In this document: piece after piece, positions 18,666 to 27,262 of the stretch
How the letters are laid out: the number at the start of each line of letters is the position of its first letter
Position numbering within the stretch: the first letter of the stretch is position 1
NCBI GenBank assembly: GCA_016715115.1
Contig: JADKBM010000004.1
Span: 372,001 to 436,000, forward strand
Source of the DNA: Acidobacteriota bacterium
GTDB taxonomy: Bacteria; Acidobacteriota; Blastocatellia; Pyrinomonadales; Pyrinomonadaceae
Reading direction: 5' to 3'
DNA length: 64,000 bases
Translations under genes and position numbers: made by a program
Notes under the pieces: model-generated
Seen by the model: only the letters and a program-made list of their open reading frames with translations
What the model was told of the DNA's origin: nothing
Database searches by the model: none

Positions 18666-21038
18666 CTAGTTCCTCAACGGTTTGCCGTTCTTGAGCATAA
18701 ACGCGATGCGTTCCTGCGTTTTGCGTTCGCCGCACAGGCTCAGAAATCCTTCGCGCTCGAGGTCGAGCAGATACTGTTCCGAAACCTGCGACGAATGATT
18801 AAGTTCACCGCCGCAAAGAATCTTCGCGATCTTACGGCCGACGAACTCGTCGTGGTCGGAGATATATCCGCCGCGTTTCATCATCGTCAGCGCGATCTTG
18901 AACGCCGCCATTCCGGCTTCGCCCATCGCGAGGATGTCGGTTCGGTGGACCGGCTGCGTGTAGCCCGCCGCGGCGAGATTGAGAACTTCCTGTTTCGCAT
19001 CGGCGATGAGCCGGTCGCCGTTCATCGAGATCGCGTCCGAATCGCGCAAGAATCCCCAGGAACGCGCCTCTTGGGCGCTCGTCGCGACCTTGCCCATTCC
19101 GATCATCTCGAACGTCTTCTTCAAAAACACAAGCGGATCCGCATCCGGCGTTTTCGCCGCCAGATCCATCGAACGCATCATCATTTCCTTCGTTCCGCCG
19201 CCGCCCGGAAGCAGACCGACGCCGACTTCGACGAGTCCCATATACGTTTCACCGGCCGCACGGACCTTGTCCGAGTGGAGCGACACCTCGCATCCGCCGC
19301 CGAGCGTCAGCCCGTAAGGCGCGGCGACGACCGGCTTCGAAGAATAACGAAGGCGCATATTCGCCTGCTGGAACGTGTGGATCATCAGGTTGATGTCGTC
19401 CCATTCCTCTTCCTGCGCCGCGAGCAAGAGCATCGCGATGTTCGCGCCGGCCGAGAAATTGCCGCCCTGATTTCCGATGACGAGTCCGACGTGATTCTTT
19501 TCGACTTCCTCGATCGCGAATTTCATCATCGACATCGTTTCGCCGCCGATCGAGTTCATTTTCGAATGAAACTCTAGACACGCGACGCCGTCGCCGATAT
19601 CGATCAGGCTCGCACCTTGATTCTTCTTGATGACGCCGGTCCGGTCCTTGACCGTTTTGAGAACTATAACTCCCTGCCGGTCAGGCATTTCCGTGTAAGC
19701 GTTCGTCCGAAAATCGAAGAACGAACGGACGCCGTTCTCGTATTTGTAGAACGATGTCGCGCCCGAGTCGAGCATTGCCTGAACATTCGCCGGGATCGCC
19801 TGGCCTTCGTTTTTCATCCGTTCGACCGACTCGGCGACGCCGATCGCGTCCCACGTTTCGAACACTCCGATCTCCCAGCCGAAGCCCCATTTGATCGCGT
19901 TGTCGATCTCGACGATCGTGTCGGCGATCTCCGGAATGCGGTTCGCCGCGTAACGCGAAATGCGCGCCGTCGTTTTCCACAGGAACTCGGCAACCTTGTC
20001 GTCGCCCCAGACGAGCTTTTTGACTCGCGAAGGTATATCCTCGATCGCCTTTCCGGCGTCGAGCGACGGGAATTTCGTCTTCACTTGCGGTTTGTATTCG
20101 AAGGTGTTCAAGTCAAGTTCGAGGATCACCCGTTTGCCGGTTTCGTCCTTCGACTTCTTGAAAAATCCGCCGTTCGTCTTGTCACCCAGAATCTTCTTTT
20201 CGAGTAGCGTCTCCATCACTTCGGGAGCCTTGAACGTCTCGCGGTCCTCGTCTTCGGGAATCGCCGGATAAAGGTTCGAGACGACGTGCGCCGTGACGTC
20301 GAGCCCGACGAGATCGGATGTGCGGAACGTCGCCGACGAAGCGTGGCCGATCGCCTTGCCGGTGATCTGATCGACCTCGGTCGGCGTCAATCCCATCGCG
20401 ATCATTTCGTTGAGCGTCGCCATTATCGAATAGACGCCGATGCGGTTGGCGATGAAATTCGGCCGGTCCTTGGCCGGCACGACGCCTTTGCCGAGCCGCT
20501 GGTCGAGAAACGTCGAGACCTGACACGCCGTTTCGCCGTCGGTGTCCCGGGTCGGGATCACTTCAACGAGCTTCATATAGCGCGGCGGGTTGAAGAAATG
20601 GATCCCCATAAAATTCTTCTTGAAATCGTCGGAAAACGGTTCGGCGATCGATTCGATCGGGATTCCGCTCGTGTTCGAGGCGACGATCGATCCGAGCTTG
20701 CGGTATTTCTCTACCTCGGCGAAGATCTTGTGCTTGATGTCGAGCCGCTCGACGACGGCTTCGATGACGAAGTCGCAGTCCTTCAGCTTCGGCATATCCT
20801 CGTCAAAGTTGCCGAGCGAGATGAGTTTCGCGTTGTCGGCGAGCATAAACGGCGCCGGCTTGAGCTTTTTGGCGGCTTCGAACAGTCCCTTGACGATCGA
20901 ATTCTTGTCCTTCACGTCCTCTTCGCGCGGCGCGATGTCGAGCAGCAGCACCGGTATTCCGGCATTCGTCAGATGCGCCGCGATCGCCGCGCCCATTGTC
21001 CCCGCGCCCAAAACGGCGGCTTTTCCGATATTCAACAT
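18666..21038 (-). CDS. fadN: Bifunctional 3-hydroxyacyl-CoA dehydrogenase / enoyl-CoA hydratase (FadN type)
   Basis: A 790-residue beta-oxidation enzyme with the dehydrogenase first and the hydratase last, the order of Bacillus FadN rather than E. coli FadB. The NAD site is AAVLGAGTMGAAIAAHL (about 7-23). The dehydrogenase catalytic region is GIHFFNPPRYMKLVEVIPT. Two dehydrogenase C-terminal domains follow. The hydratase part (about 490-700) has QGGNFSAGANIAMLL (oxyanion hole) and GLVEVGVGLLPGGGGTKEM with the predicted catalytic glutamate. I chose the ATG at 21038 (MLNIGKAAVLG). The promoter carries the same operator as fadE. Confidence 0.96.
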   Translation of the reverse strand: MLNIGKAAVLGAGTMGAAIAAHLTNAGIPVLLLDIAPREEDVKDKNSIVKGLFEAAKKLKPAPFMLADNAKLISLGNFDEDMPKLKDCDFVIEAVVERLDIKHKIFAEVEKYRKLGSIVASNTSGIPIESIAEPFSDDFKKNFMGIHFFNPPRYMKLVEVIPTRDTDGETACQVSTFLDQRLGKGVVPAKDRPNFIANRIGVYSIMATLNEMIAMGLTPTEVDQITGKAIGHASSATFRTSDLVGLDVTAHVVSNLYPAIPEDEDRETFKAPEVMETLLEKKILGDKTNGGFFKKSKDETGKRVILELDLNTFEYKPQVKTKFPSLDAGKAIEDIPSRVKKLVWGDDKVAEFLWKTTARISRYAANRIPEIADTIVEIDNAIKWGFGWEIGVFETWDAIGVAESVERMKNEGQAIPANVQAMLDSGATSFYKYENGVRSFFDFRTNAYTEMPDRQGVIVLKTVKDRTGVIKKNQGASLIDIGDGVACLEFHSKMNSIGGETMSMMKFAIEEVEKNHVGLVIGNQGGNFSAGANIAMLLLAAQEEEWDDINLMIHTFQQANMRLRYSSKPVVAAPYGLTLGGGCEVSLHSDKVRAAGETYMGLVEVGVGLLPGGGGTKEMMMRSMDLAAKTPDADPLVFLKKTFEMIGMGKVATSAQEARSWGFLRDSDAISMNGDRLIADAKQEVLNLAAAGYTQPVHRTDILAMGEAGMAAFKIALTMMKRGGYISDHDEFVGRKIAKILCGGELNHSSQVSEQYLLDLEREGFLSLCGERKTQERIAFMLKNGKPLRN

Positions 21039-21079
21039 AATTGATTTAATCCTCGATCGATGAAATTTCAGTTGCAAGG

Positions 21080-21109
21080 ATTATAAATGAATGAGTGTTC
21101 ATTCAGCAA
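21080..21109 (-). promoter_or_regulatory. fadN promoter with FadR-type operator
   Basis: The layout is the same as at fadE: -35 TTGCTG (21104-21109), -10 TATAAT (21080-21085), spacer 18 bp, with TGAATGA-GTGT-TCATTCA (21088-21105) between them. The flanks (TTATAAA before, GCAA after) are also identical to the fadE copy, which suggests either strong selection or a common origin of the promoter. Confidence 0.83.
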
Positions 21110-21235
21110 ACCGTGAATTCGAACCGGCATAAGCGGATCGTCGTGTATCGCGCTGCGGCGCGATCAAACGAGAAACTTCTTGTCTTCACACAAATCGGGT
21201 GTTAGTCTGAGGACAAAAGGAGAGGAAGTCGACAA

Positions 21236-21748
21236 ATGAGGAAGACCGGTTTTTTAGTTGTTCTGTTTTTTGCTTTTGCAATTTCTCAAAGATCAGTTTT
21301 GGCGCAGGGATTTCCGTATCACCTTTACGAACCTCGCACATTGTCGGAATTGGTGGATGCGCATTCGAGTTCCAAACAAGTCGAGGGTTCGACAAACCTG
21401 ATAATCAGTGCCGAACCCTTCTATTCTGCGATCAGGTTGGAATATGCCGGACAATCGAGAAAGATCTCGCAGGCAAGAATGGGTTTGTTCAAGCTTTGGA
21501 TCGAGAGTCTGAAAATCAAGGCGAACCCAAATAAAGATCCGATGAGTTTGATCGACAAGGAGTTTTTGTTTACCGAGTGCGGAAAGGACTATTGGATTCC
21601 CGTTCAGACGCCGGCGGCGAATGACTTTCCGAGAACCTTGAAAAAAGGCGATCGATTGACCTTGTATCTAATGTTTGTGGGCGGGATTGGCGACAAGGAC
21701 AAGTGGGATATTGTCTTTTTTACCAACTCCTTCAGAATCTACGAATGA
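21236..21748 (+). CDS. Exported protein of unknown function
   Basis: A 170-residue protein with a clear signal peptide (MRKTGFLVVLFFAFAIS, cleavage probably after SVLAQ). The ATG is preceded by AAAGGAGAGG. The mature part is about 145 residues of mixed alpha/beta with blocks KQVEGSTNLIISAEPFYSAIRLEYAG and LTLYLMFVGGIGDKDKWDIVFFTNSFRIYE. I do not recognise a family. It is divergent from fadN and seems monocistronic. Confidence 0.75.
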   Translation: MRKTGFLVVLFFAFAISQRSVLAQGFPYHLYEPRTLSELVDAHSSSKQVEGSTNLIISAEPFYSAIRLEYAGQSRKISQARMGLFKLWIESLKIKANPNKDPMSLIDKEFLFTECGKDYWIPVQTPAANDFPRTLKKGDRLTLYLMFVGGIGDKDKWDIVFFTNSFRIYE

Positions 21749-21761
21749 TCCATGGGAAAGA

Positions 21762-22101
21762 TCACACAATAAAGATATCAGCCGACCCGCCTAGAGGTTC
21801 GCCGAAATCAATCACACGGCGTTCAATCTCTAGCGCAACCCGAATAATGCTCTCGGTCAACGTCGACTCAAAATCAGTGACACCCTCATATTCCGACAAG
21901 TTTCGCTTTGTGTCGGCTCGATCAAGAATTCGCCACTTTTCGTTTGGCAAATCAACCGTGTACGCTAAACGTTGAAAAACCAAATGCCGATTGCCGGCGG
22001 TAACCAAGCGAACGTAGCGCGGCGAGCGAGAGTGATTGGGCCGCGTTGTATGCCAGGTCAAATCTGTTTTCAGCACTCAGAGTCACGTTCTGCGCATCCA
22101 T
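21762..22101 (-). pseudogene. HEPN-domain partner of a nucleotidyltransferase, frameshifted
   Basis: From the ATG at 22101 the frame reads MDAQNVTLSAENRFDLAYNA and then LSLAALRSLGYR, an N-terminal HEPN helix as found in SAV_6107-like partners of small nucleotidyltransferases. After about 22000 the family-like sequence continues in another frame: HLVFQRLAYTVDLP, RADTKRNLSEYEGV and ESIIRVALEIERRV. One indel between 21990 and 22005 separates them. The RxxxxxEY/H region is the usual HEPN active site. It begins 3 bp after the nucleotidyltransferase stop codon. Confidence 0.65.
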
Positions 22102-22104
22102 CAA

Positions 22105-22763
22105 TCACCGTTGCCCCAATACAACCAACCCCTCAAATTCTGTCCTCGACGGAGGTTCGTGGCTAAGTTGCTTGACACGCTCCAGATTTTGCAAATGCTC
22201 AATTCCCTTTGGCAGTTCACCAATCAGTTGAATTGTCGGCTGTTTCAAAACGCGTGAGAGAAACGAATTCCCGGTCCGAAGGCGATCATCGAACTCGGCG
22301 CTTGTGTAGAGTGTTGGATTAATCTTCCTATTAAGTTCCGCTTCAACATTGCTCAATAAAAAGTAGAGGTCCTCCAAGATCATTTCATCGGAAACAACCA
22401 GCAGGTCTATGTCGGTGGATGCGTGATCGGTCTTCTTTGCTACCGAGCCGTAGACAAACGCCAGATGGATTTTTCGGTGCGACGACCGTAAAGCATCTCT
22501 CAGAGGCTCCACCAAACCGACTGTTTTCTTTATTAATGTACATAATTCGTCAATATTGGTGAATCGGGATTCGCCTGATAATGCTTTTGATTTCCGACAC
22601 GTGAAGTCAATACCAAGCCGCATTCGGAAAATCGTTCCAACTCTCTCTGGACAGCCCCCGTGCCTGAGTTGGCCAAACTGACTATTTCATTGAGAAAGAA
22701 ACTTCGCCCCGGATTGCCGAACAGCAACCCAAGCACCTTCTTGCGAACAGTTGGAAACAGCAC
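22105..22763 (-). pseudogene. Winged-helix plus minimal nucleotidyltransferase (MNT) protein, frameshifted
   Basis: Two frames make one protein. The first part (22763 to about 22555) is a winged helix: VRKKVLGLLFGNPGRSFFLNEI and GAVQRELERFSECGLVL, ending NQKHYQANPDSPI. The second part continues in another frame as ELCTLIKKTVGLVEPLRDAL, then the nucleotidyltransferase motif FVYGSVAKKTDHAST / DIDLLVV. Loss of one base near 22552-22556 explains the break. HTH-MNT proteins with a HEPN neighbour form toxin-antitoxin-like pairs that repress their own promoter. Two conserved palindromes lie upstream. Confidence 0.75.
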
Positions 22764-22807
22764 CGATCAACGAAGGCTTTTTGGAATTCAATCTAGAAGT
22801 CATATCG

Positions 22808-22844
22808 TACCCACTTTGGGTATAATAATCCCCAATTCGGGTAT
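22808..22844 (-). promoter_or_regulatory. Twin operator upstream of the HTH-MNT gene
   Basis: TACCCA-CTT-TGGGTA (22808-22822) is a perfect palindrome. A second related site, CCCCAATTCGGGTAT (22830-22844), lies 22 bp away centre to centre, two helical turns. A TATTAT-like -10 lies between them on the reverse strand. This is the arrangement expected for autoregulation by the winged-helix part of the downstream gene. Confidence 0.65.
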
Positions 22845-22888
22845 CTTCAAAAGCGTTACGTAACCGCTTTTGATTTGCCGGTCGCAGT

Positions 22889-23458
22889 CTAATCGAACAA
22901 TTCGTTTACCGGAAAGTTCCAACCCGGAAGCGACGGCTCCGCATCAGCAGTCTCGCCGCGCTTGAAAACGCGCGGATTTTCTGGATCATCCGACGAGTAT
23001 GATCTGATCGGCGTTTCGCTCAAGAGATCGACGTCCCAGACAACCTTTGTTCCGGCGGCGAAATAATCGGCGCGTTTGGCGGCCATTTCGCGTTCGGCGT
23101 TCGGGCCGTAGTCGGTTTCGCTTCGGACTTCGACGGCAAAGACCGGAGCGCCGTGGAGGAATTTCATCCCGGCGCGCTCGCCGGTGAAGAACGAAGCGTC
23201 GGGACTGAAGGATTTCCGGTTCGGAAGATCGACGAGGAAACCGACGTTGTCGGTGTACGCGCGGCCGAATTTGGTTTGTCTTTCGTATTGTTTCAAGCTG
23301 ACGAAGATATTCGCAGCCGCCGATGAGGGGTCGTCTCCTGTGGACATAAATTCAACTATTTCTCCATTTACGATCTCGGCCTTGCCTTCGGTGCGATAAA
23401 GGCGCGCGATGAGTTCATCGGCCGAGACTTTGTGCGGTGTTTCAATGAGTAAGGTCAT
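22889..23458 (-). CDS. Uma2-family putative endonuclease
   Basis: A 189-residue DUF820/Uma2 protein with the PD-(D/E)XK nuclease fold. The acidic motifs are FSPDASFF and PVFAVEVRSETDYG, followed by the helix EREMAAKRADYFAAGTKVVWDVD. Members are abundant in Acidobacteriota and cyanobacteria and are usually of unknown role. The active-site residues D, E and the K of MAAKRADY look intact. It is monocistronic, convergent with nothing and divergent from the molybdenum hydroxylase operon. Confidence 0.88.
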   Translation of the reverse strand: MTLLIETPHKVSADELIARLYRTEGKAEIVNGEIVEFMSTGDDPSSAAANIFVSLKQYERQTKFGRAYTDNVGFLVDLPNRKSFSPDASFFTGERAGMKFLHGAPVFAVEVRSETDYGPNAEREMAAKRADYFAAGTKVVWDVDLLSETPIRSYSSDDPENPRVFKRGETADAEPSLPGWNFPVNELFD

Positions 23459-23619
23459 AAATTTGGTGCGTCGCCGTTATTGTGCACCCGATGAATCGAG
23501 AAATCAACAAAAATTTTGTCCCGATATCGCCGTCCTAAAAGCCCGCGTCTGGTGTCCGAAAGCGCCTCGTGATATACAATCAGAACATCACATTTACCGT
23601 TCAGTTGGAGGTCAAGAAC

Positions 23620-24078
23620 TTGGCAAAGATCAGCGTAAACAAAAAAGTTTTCGAAACCGACGCCGATCCGGCGACGCCCGTGCTATGGATCATTCGCGAC
23701 GAACTCGGTTTGACCGGCACGAAATTCGGCTGCGGCATCGCCCAATGCGGTTCCTGCACGATCCACGTCGACGGCGAACCGCGGCGCGCGTGCATCACTC
23801 CGCTCAGCACCGTCGCGGGCAAGGAGATCACGACGATCGAGGGGCTTTCCGAGAACTCCGACCATCCGCTCCAAAAGGCTTGGGTCGAGACGGACGTTCC
23901 GCAATGCGGTTACTGTCAATCCGGCCAAATAATGGCGGCCGCAGGTTTGCTCAAAAAGACCAAAAACCCGACCGACGCCGACATCGACGCCGCGATGAAC
24001 GGGATCATTTGCCGTTGCGGCACTTACAACCGGATCCGCGCGGCGATCAAGCAGGCGGCAATGAACGGAGGCAAATAG
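23620..24078 (+). CDS. 2Fe-2S subunit of a xanthine-dehydrogenase-family hydroxylase
   Basis: A 152-residue small subunit carrying two [2Fe-2S] clusters: plant-type motif CGIAQCGSCTIHVDG with a later Cys (ACITPL), and the C-terminal CGYCQSGQ ... CRCGTYNRI pair. I place the start at the TTG at 23620, because GGAGG lies 8 nt before it and the protein then begins LAKISVNKKVFE like its relatives; an upstream ATG at 23569 lacks a site. It passes electrons from the molybdenum subunit encoded next (1-bp gap). The subunit size and pairing resemble IorA of isoquinoline 1-oxidoreductase. Confidence 0.92.
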   Translation: MAKISVNKKVFETDADPATPVLWIIRDELGLTGTKFGCGIAQCGSCTIHVDGEPRRACITPLSTVAGKEITTIEGLSENSDHPLQKAWVETDVPQCGYCQSGQIMAAAGLLKKTKNPTDADIDAAMNGIICRCGTYNRIRAAIKQAAMNGGK

Positions 24079-24079
24079 T

Positions 24080-26236
24080 ATGAAAAACAACATCGATCGA
24101 CGTTCGTTTCTCAAGGCAAGCCTCACCGCCGGCGGCGCGCTTTTGGTGACGATATCAATGCCGCAGATCTCCCGGGCGGCCGAGAAATTCGCGCCCGGAA
24201 CCGCGGCCGGCGACTTTCAGCCGAACGCTTTTATCAAGATCTCCAAGGACGGCAAAGTAACCGTCACGGTCGGCCAAGCCGAGATGGGTCAGGGCGTTTA
24301 CACGTCTTTGCCGATGATCGTCGCCGACGAACTCGAGGTTGACTGGTCCAACGTCACATACGAATCCGCTCCGGCGGCAGCGGCGTTCGCCAATCCACTG
24401 TTCGGCACCCAGGGAACAGGCGGGAGCACCAGCGTCAAGGCCTTTTTCGCCCCACTCAGAAAATCGGCGGCGACAGTCCGCGAGATGCTCGTTTCGGCCG
24501 CCGCGCAACAGTGGGGAGTCGCGACGGATTCCTGCAAAGCCGAAAATGGAAAGGTCGTTCACGCGGCAACCGGCAAATCCCTGAACTACGGCGACTTGCT
24601 CGAAGCGGCCGCGAAGATCGCTCCGTCCGCGAATCCGAAACTCAAGGATCCGAAGGACTTCAAATACATAGGCACGTCCGTCAAACGGCTCGACTCGCCG
24701 GCTAAGGTGAACGGCAGGGCGGTGTTCGGTCTCGACGTCCGGTTGCCGGGAATGCTCTACGCGACGGTTCAGCGTTCACCCGTCATCGGCGGAAAGGTAA
24801 AGAGCGTTGACGATACTGCCGCAAAAGCCGTCAAGGGCGTCCGAAATGTGATCACGCTCGAATCGGGCGTCGCGGTCGTCGCCGACAACTATTTTGCCGC
24901 CAGCCGCGGCCGACGCGCGTTGAAAATCGTCTGGGACGAGGGAAAAATGGCGACGGTTTCGAGCGAGTCGATCCTCGCGAGCTACATCGAGGCCGCGGAA
25001 AAAGAAAAAGGACTCGTCGCGAAAAAAATCGGCGACGCGGACGCCGCGCGCTCGAAGGCGTTTAAGACCGTCGAGGCGGTTTACATCGCGCCGTTCCTGG
25101 CGCACGCGACGATGGAGCCGATGAACTTTACCGCCGACGTCCGCGCTGACAGCGCTGAACTCTGGGGCGGAAGCCAGCTCCAGATGGTCGTTCAGGCGCG
25201 GATCGCGAAAGCGCTCGGTTTCGCTCCCGACAAGGTCAAGGTGAACACGACCCTGCTCGGCGGCGGATTCGGACGTCGCGTCGGGATCGACTACGTTCTC
25301 GATTCGGCTTTGCTTTCAAAGGCGACGGGCAAACCTGTCAAGGTCGTCTGGACTCGCGAGGATGACATCCAGAACGACTTCTATCGTCCTTTTACCTACA
25401 ACAAGATCTCGGCCGGGATCGACGCGGACGGCAAGCCCGTTTTCTGGGATCACCGGATCGTCAATGCGTCGCTGATGGCGTCGCTCGCCGAGCCCGTTTT
25501 CGGATTTCCGTTCCCGGACGGCCAGCTTGACGATTCGTCCTTCGAGGGCGCGCATAATCTTCCGTATCAGATCCCGAACCTGCAGGTTGACTGGATCCGC
25601 AAGGATACGGGCGTTCCGGGCGGTTTTTGGCGGTCTGTCGGAAGTTCGCATACGGCATTCACGGTCGAGTGCTTCCTGGACGAATTGGCGGCGGCGGCGG
25701 GAAAGGATCCGCTCGAATATCGGCTTTCGCTTCTGGACAAGAATTCAAGGCATGCAGGCGTTTTGCGTTTGGCCGCTGAAAAGGCCGGCTGGGCGACGAA
25801 ACCTGCCGCCGGAGTCTTCCGCGGAATCGCGGTCGCCGAAAGCTTTGGCAGTTTTGTCGCGCAGGTCGCAGAAGTTTCCGTCGGCAAGGACGGGGCCGTC
25901 AAAGTGCATCGGGTCGTCTGCGCAGTTGACTGCGGGCAGGTCGTCAATCCTGACACGGTCGCCGCGCAGATGGAAGGCGGGATCGTTTACGGCCTGACCG
26001 CCGCGCTGTATGGCGAGATAACCCTCAAGACCGGACGTGTTCAACAGAGCAACTTCAATAACTACAAGATGTTGCGGATGAGCGAGATGCCGAAGGTGGA
26101 GGTTCACATTCTCCCGAGCAAGGAACCGCACGGCGGAGTCGGCGAACCCGGAACGCCGCCAATCGCTCCGGCGGTCGTCAACGCGATCTTCGCCGCCACC
26201 GGCAAACGCGTTCGGAGTTTGCCGATAAAGCCGTAA
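24080..26236 (+). CDS. Molybdopterin-binding large subunit (IorB-like), Tat-exported
   Basis: A 718-residue molybdenum hydroxylase large subunit. A Tat signal (DRRSFLKASLTAGG, about 6-19) suggests a folded, cofactor-loaded export to the periplasm together with its Fe-S partner. Motifs include GQAEMGQGVYTSLPMIVADE near 55-75, LLGGGFGRR (about 394), and GGVGEPGTPPIAPAVVNA near the C-terminus with the predicted active-site glutamate. It is of the aldehyde/isoquinoline oxidoreductase class; the substrate is unknown. No FAD subunit or cytochrome is adjacent. Its TAA stop codon is part of the first GTAAGAG repeat unit of the following array. Confidence 0.9.
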   Translation: MKNNIDRRSFLKASLTAGGALLVTISMPQISRAAEKFAPGTAAGDFQPNAFIKISKDGKVTVTVGQAEMGQGVYTSLPMIVADELEVDWSNVTYESAPAAAAFANPLFGTQGTGGSTSVKAFFAPLRKSAATVREMLVSAAAQQWGVATDSCKAENGKVVHAATGKSLNYGDLLEAAAKIAPSANPKLKDPKDFKYIGTSVKRLDSPAKVNGRAVFGLDVRLPGMLYATVQRSPVIGGKVKSVDDTAAKAVKGVRNVITLESGVAVVADNYFAASRGRRALKIVWDEGKMATVSSESILASYIEAAEKEKGLVAKKIGDADAARSKAFKTVEAVYIAPFLAHATMEPMNFTADVRADSAELWGGSQLQMVVQARIAKALGFAPDKVKVNTTLLGGGFGRRVGIDYVLDSALLSKATGKPVKVVWTREDDIQNDFYRPFTYNKISAGIDADGKPVFWDHRIVNASLMASLAEPVFGFPFPDGQLDDSSFEGAHNLPYQIPNLQVDWIRKDTGVPGGFWRSVGSSHTAFTVECFLDELAAAAGKDPLEYRLSLLDKNSRHAGVLRLAAEKAGWATKPAAGVFRGIAVAESFGSFVAQVAEVSVGKDGAVKVHRVVCAVDCGQVVNPDTVAAQMEGGIVYGLTAALYGEITLKTGRVQQSNFNNYKMLRMSEMPKVEVHILPSKEPHGGVGEPGTPPIAPAVVNAIFAATGKRVRSLPIKP

Positions 26237-26416
26237 GAGTTCCGCGTTCACGCGTGAAAGTAAGAGTTACGCAGTAAGAGCTACGCGTTTACGCGTGACC
26301 CAAGCTAGTAAGAGCTACGCGTTTACGCGTGACCCAAGCTAGTAAGAGTTACGCGTTTACGCGTGACCCAAGCTTGGCGTACGACAACGTTGTCACGCCT
26401 AAAGGCGTAACTCGTA
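26237..26416. repeat. REP-like array: tandem 34-bp units plus an inverted end
   Basis: Units starting GTAAGAG begin at 26274, 26308 and 26342 with a 34-bp period (each holds TACGCGTTTACGCGTGAC then CCAAGCT). A degenerate unit at 26233 supplies the stop codon of the preceding gene. The last unit faces an inverted copy ending at about 26416 (GTCACGCCTAAAGGCGTAAC), making a short REPIN-like hairpin. A 13-bp tandem (ACTCTTGCGAAAA, three copies, 26421-26464) follows. The same ends occur at 59806-59942 and 62461-62705. Confidence 0.8.
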
Positions 26417-26468
26417 CGAGAAAACTCTTGCGAAAAACTCTTGCGAAAAACTCTTGCGAAAAAAGTTC

Positions 26469-26497
26469 TTGACACGCGCGATGGTTTTGAAGATACT
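26469..26497 (+). promoter_or_regulatory. Sigma-70-type promoter of the peptidoglycan-binding gene
   Basis: A perfect -35 TTGACA (26469-26474) and a -10 GATACT (26492-26497) are 17 bp apart, about 110 bp before the ATG. The 13-bp tandem repeat abuts the -35 box. Confidence 0.6.
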
Positions 26498-26608
26498 CAA
26501 ATCGTTCAACAAGAGGAAGCCTCGAAAACTCATCGACAGACTCACTGTCCTTTACATTTCACAACGCCTTTTGTCTTGAACTAAATCTTACAAATTGGAG
26601 AATAGAAA

Positions 26609-27217
26609 ATGAAACACTTACTCTTAGTGATTCTCGCGTCACTGTTTTTGGGCGTCTCAATTCACGCTCAGACCACCACACCGAAACCTCAGACGACTAT
26701 GGAAACGAAGGCCCGCAAACCGATTTTCCGCGCCACGAAGGACCAGATCATTCAGGTCCAGAGAATGCTCAAAACAACTGAATCGGGGTCGATGGACGAT
26801 CTCTTCCGGATCGAGATAAAGAAGTATCAGTCGTCGAACGGACTCAAATCGACCGGCACGCTCAATCGCGCGACGCTCGAGAAAATGGGCGTCCCGCTCA
26901 CTGAAGGACAAAAGGCGATTCCGGTCGATCCGAATTCGTTTGCCTCGGCCGATTCGAACAAAACGACCAAGCGCGGACCGGTTTTCCGGGCCACGAAGGA
27001 TCAGGTGACCGCCGCTCAGAACTTGTTGAAGAGCCGAGGGTTGCTGTCGGCAGAACCGACCGGCAAACTCGACCCCGAAACCCGCGCGGCCCTCAAGGCT
27101 TATCAGGAAACGAACGGCCTGAAGGCGACCGGGACTTTGAATCAAACGACGCTCGAAAAGATGGGGATCGCGCTCACCGACAAACAGCGCGAGAACGCTT
27201 CCAAAGCATCGCAATAA
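26609..27217 (+). CDS. Exported protein with two peptidoglycan-binding domains
   Basis: A 202-residue protein with a signal peptide (about 1-20, ending SIHAQ) and two PG_binding_1 repeats. Repeat 1 (about 44-100) contains KDQIIQVQRMLK and EIKKYQSSNGLKSTGTLNRATLEKMGV. Repeat 2 (about 125-190) contains KDQVTAAQNLLKSRG and ALKAYQETNGLKATGTLNQTTLEKMGI. The two are clear internal duplicates. No catalytic domain is present, so it likely binds cell wall or serves as a periplasmic structural protein. It has its own promoter and a strong terminator. Confidence 0.88.
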   Translation: MKHLLLVILASLFLGVSIHAQTTTPKPQTTMETKARKPIFRATKDQIIQVQRMLKTTESGSMDDLFRIEIKKYQSSNGLKSTGTLNRATLEKMGVPLTEGQKAIPVDPNSFASADSNKTTKRGPVFRATKDQVTAAQNLLKSRGLLSAEPTGKLDPETRAALKAYQETNGLKATGTLNQTTLEKMGIALTDKQRENASKASQ

Positions 27218-27227
27218 CCCCGGACTC

Positions 27228-27262
27228 GCGGCCGGCCCCGCTCGTGGCCGGCCGCGTTTTTT
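27228..27262 (+). terminator. Strong intrinsic terminator
   Basis: A perfect 10-bp GC stem (GCGGCCGGCC / GGCCGGCCGC) with an 8-nt loop is followed by GTTTTTT, 11 bp after the stop codon of the peptidoglycan-binding gene. In 27263-27488 I see no supportable gene. Confidence 0.93.

Noticed and set aside
26274..26375. Possible CRISPR array (34-bp repeats)
   Set aside because: The units are directly adjacent without spacers, contain palindromes and recur at two other loci as element ends; no cas gene is present.
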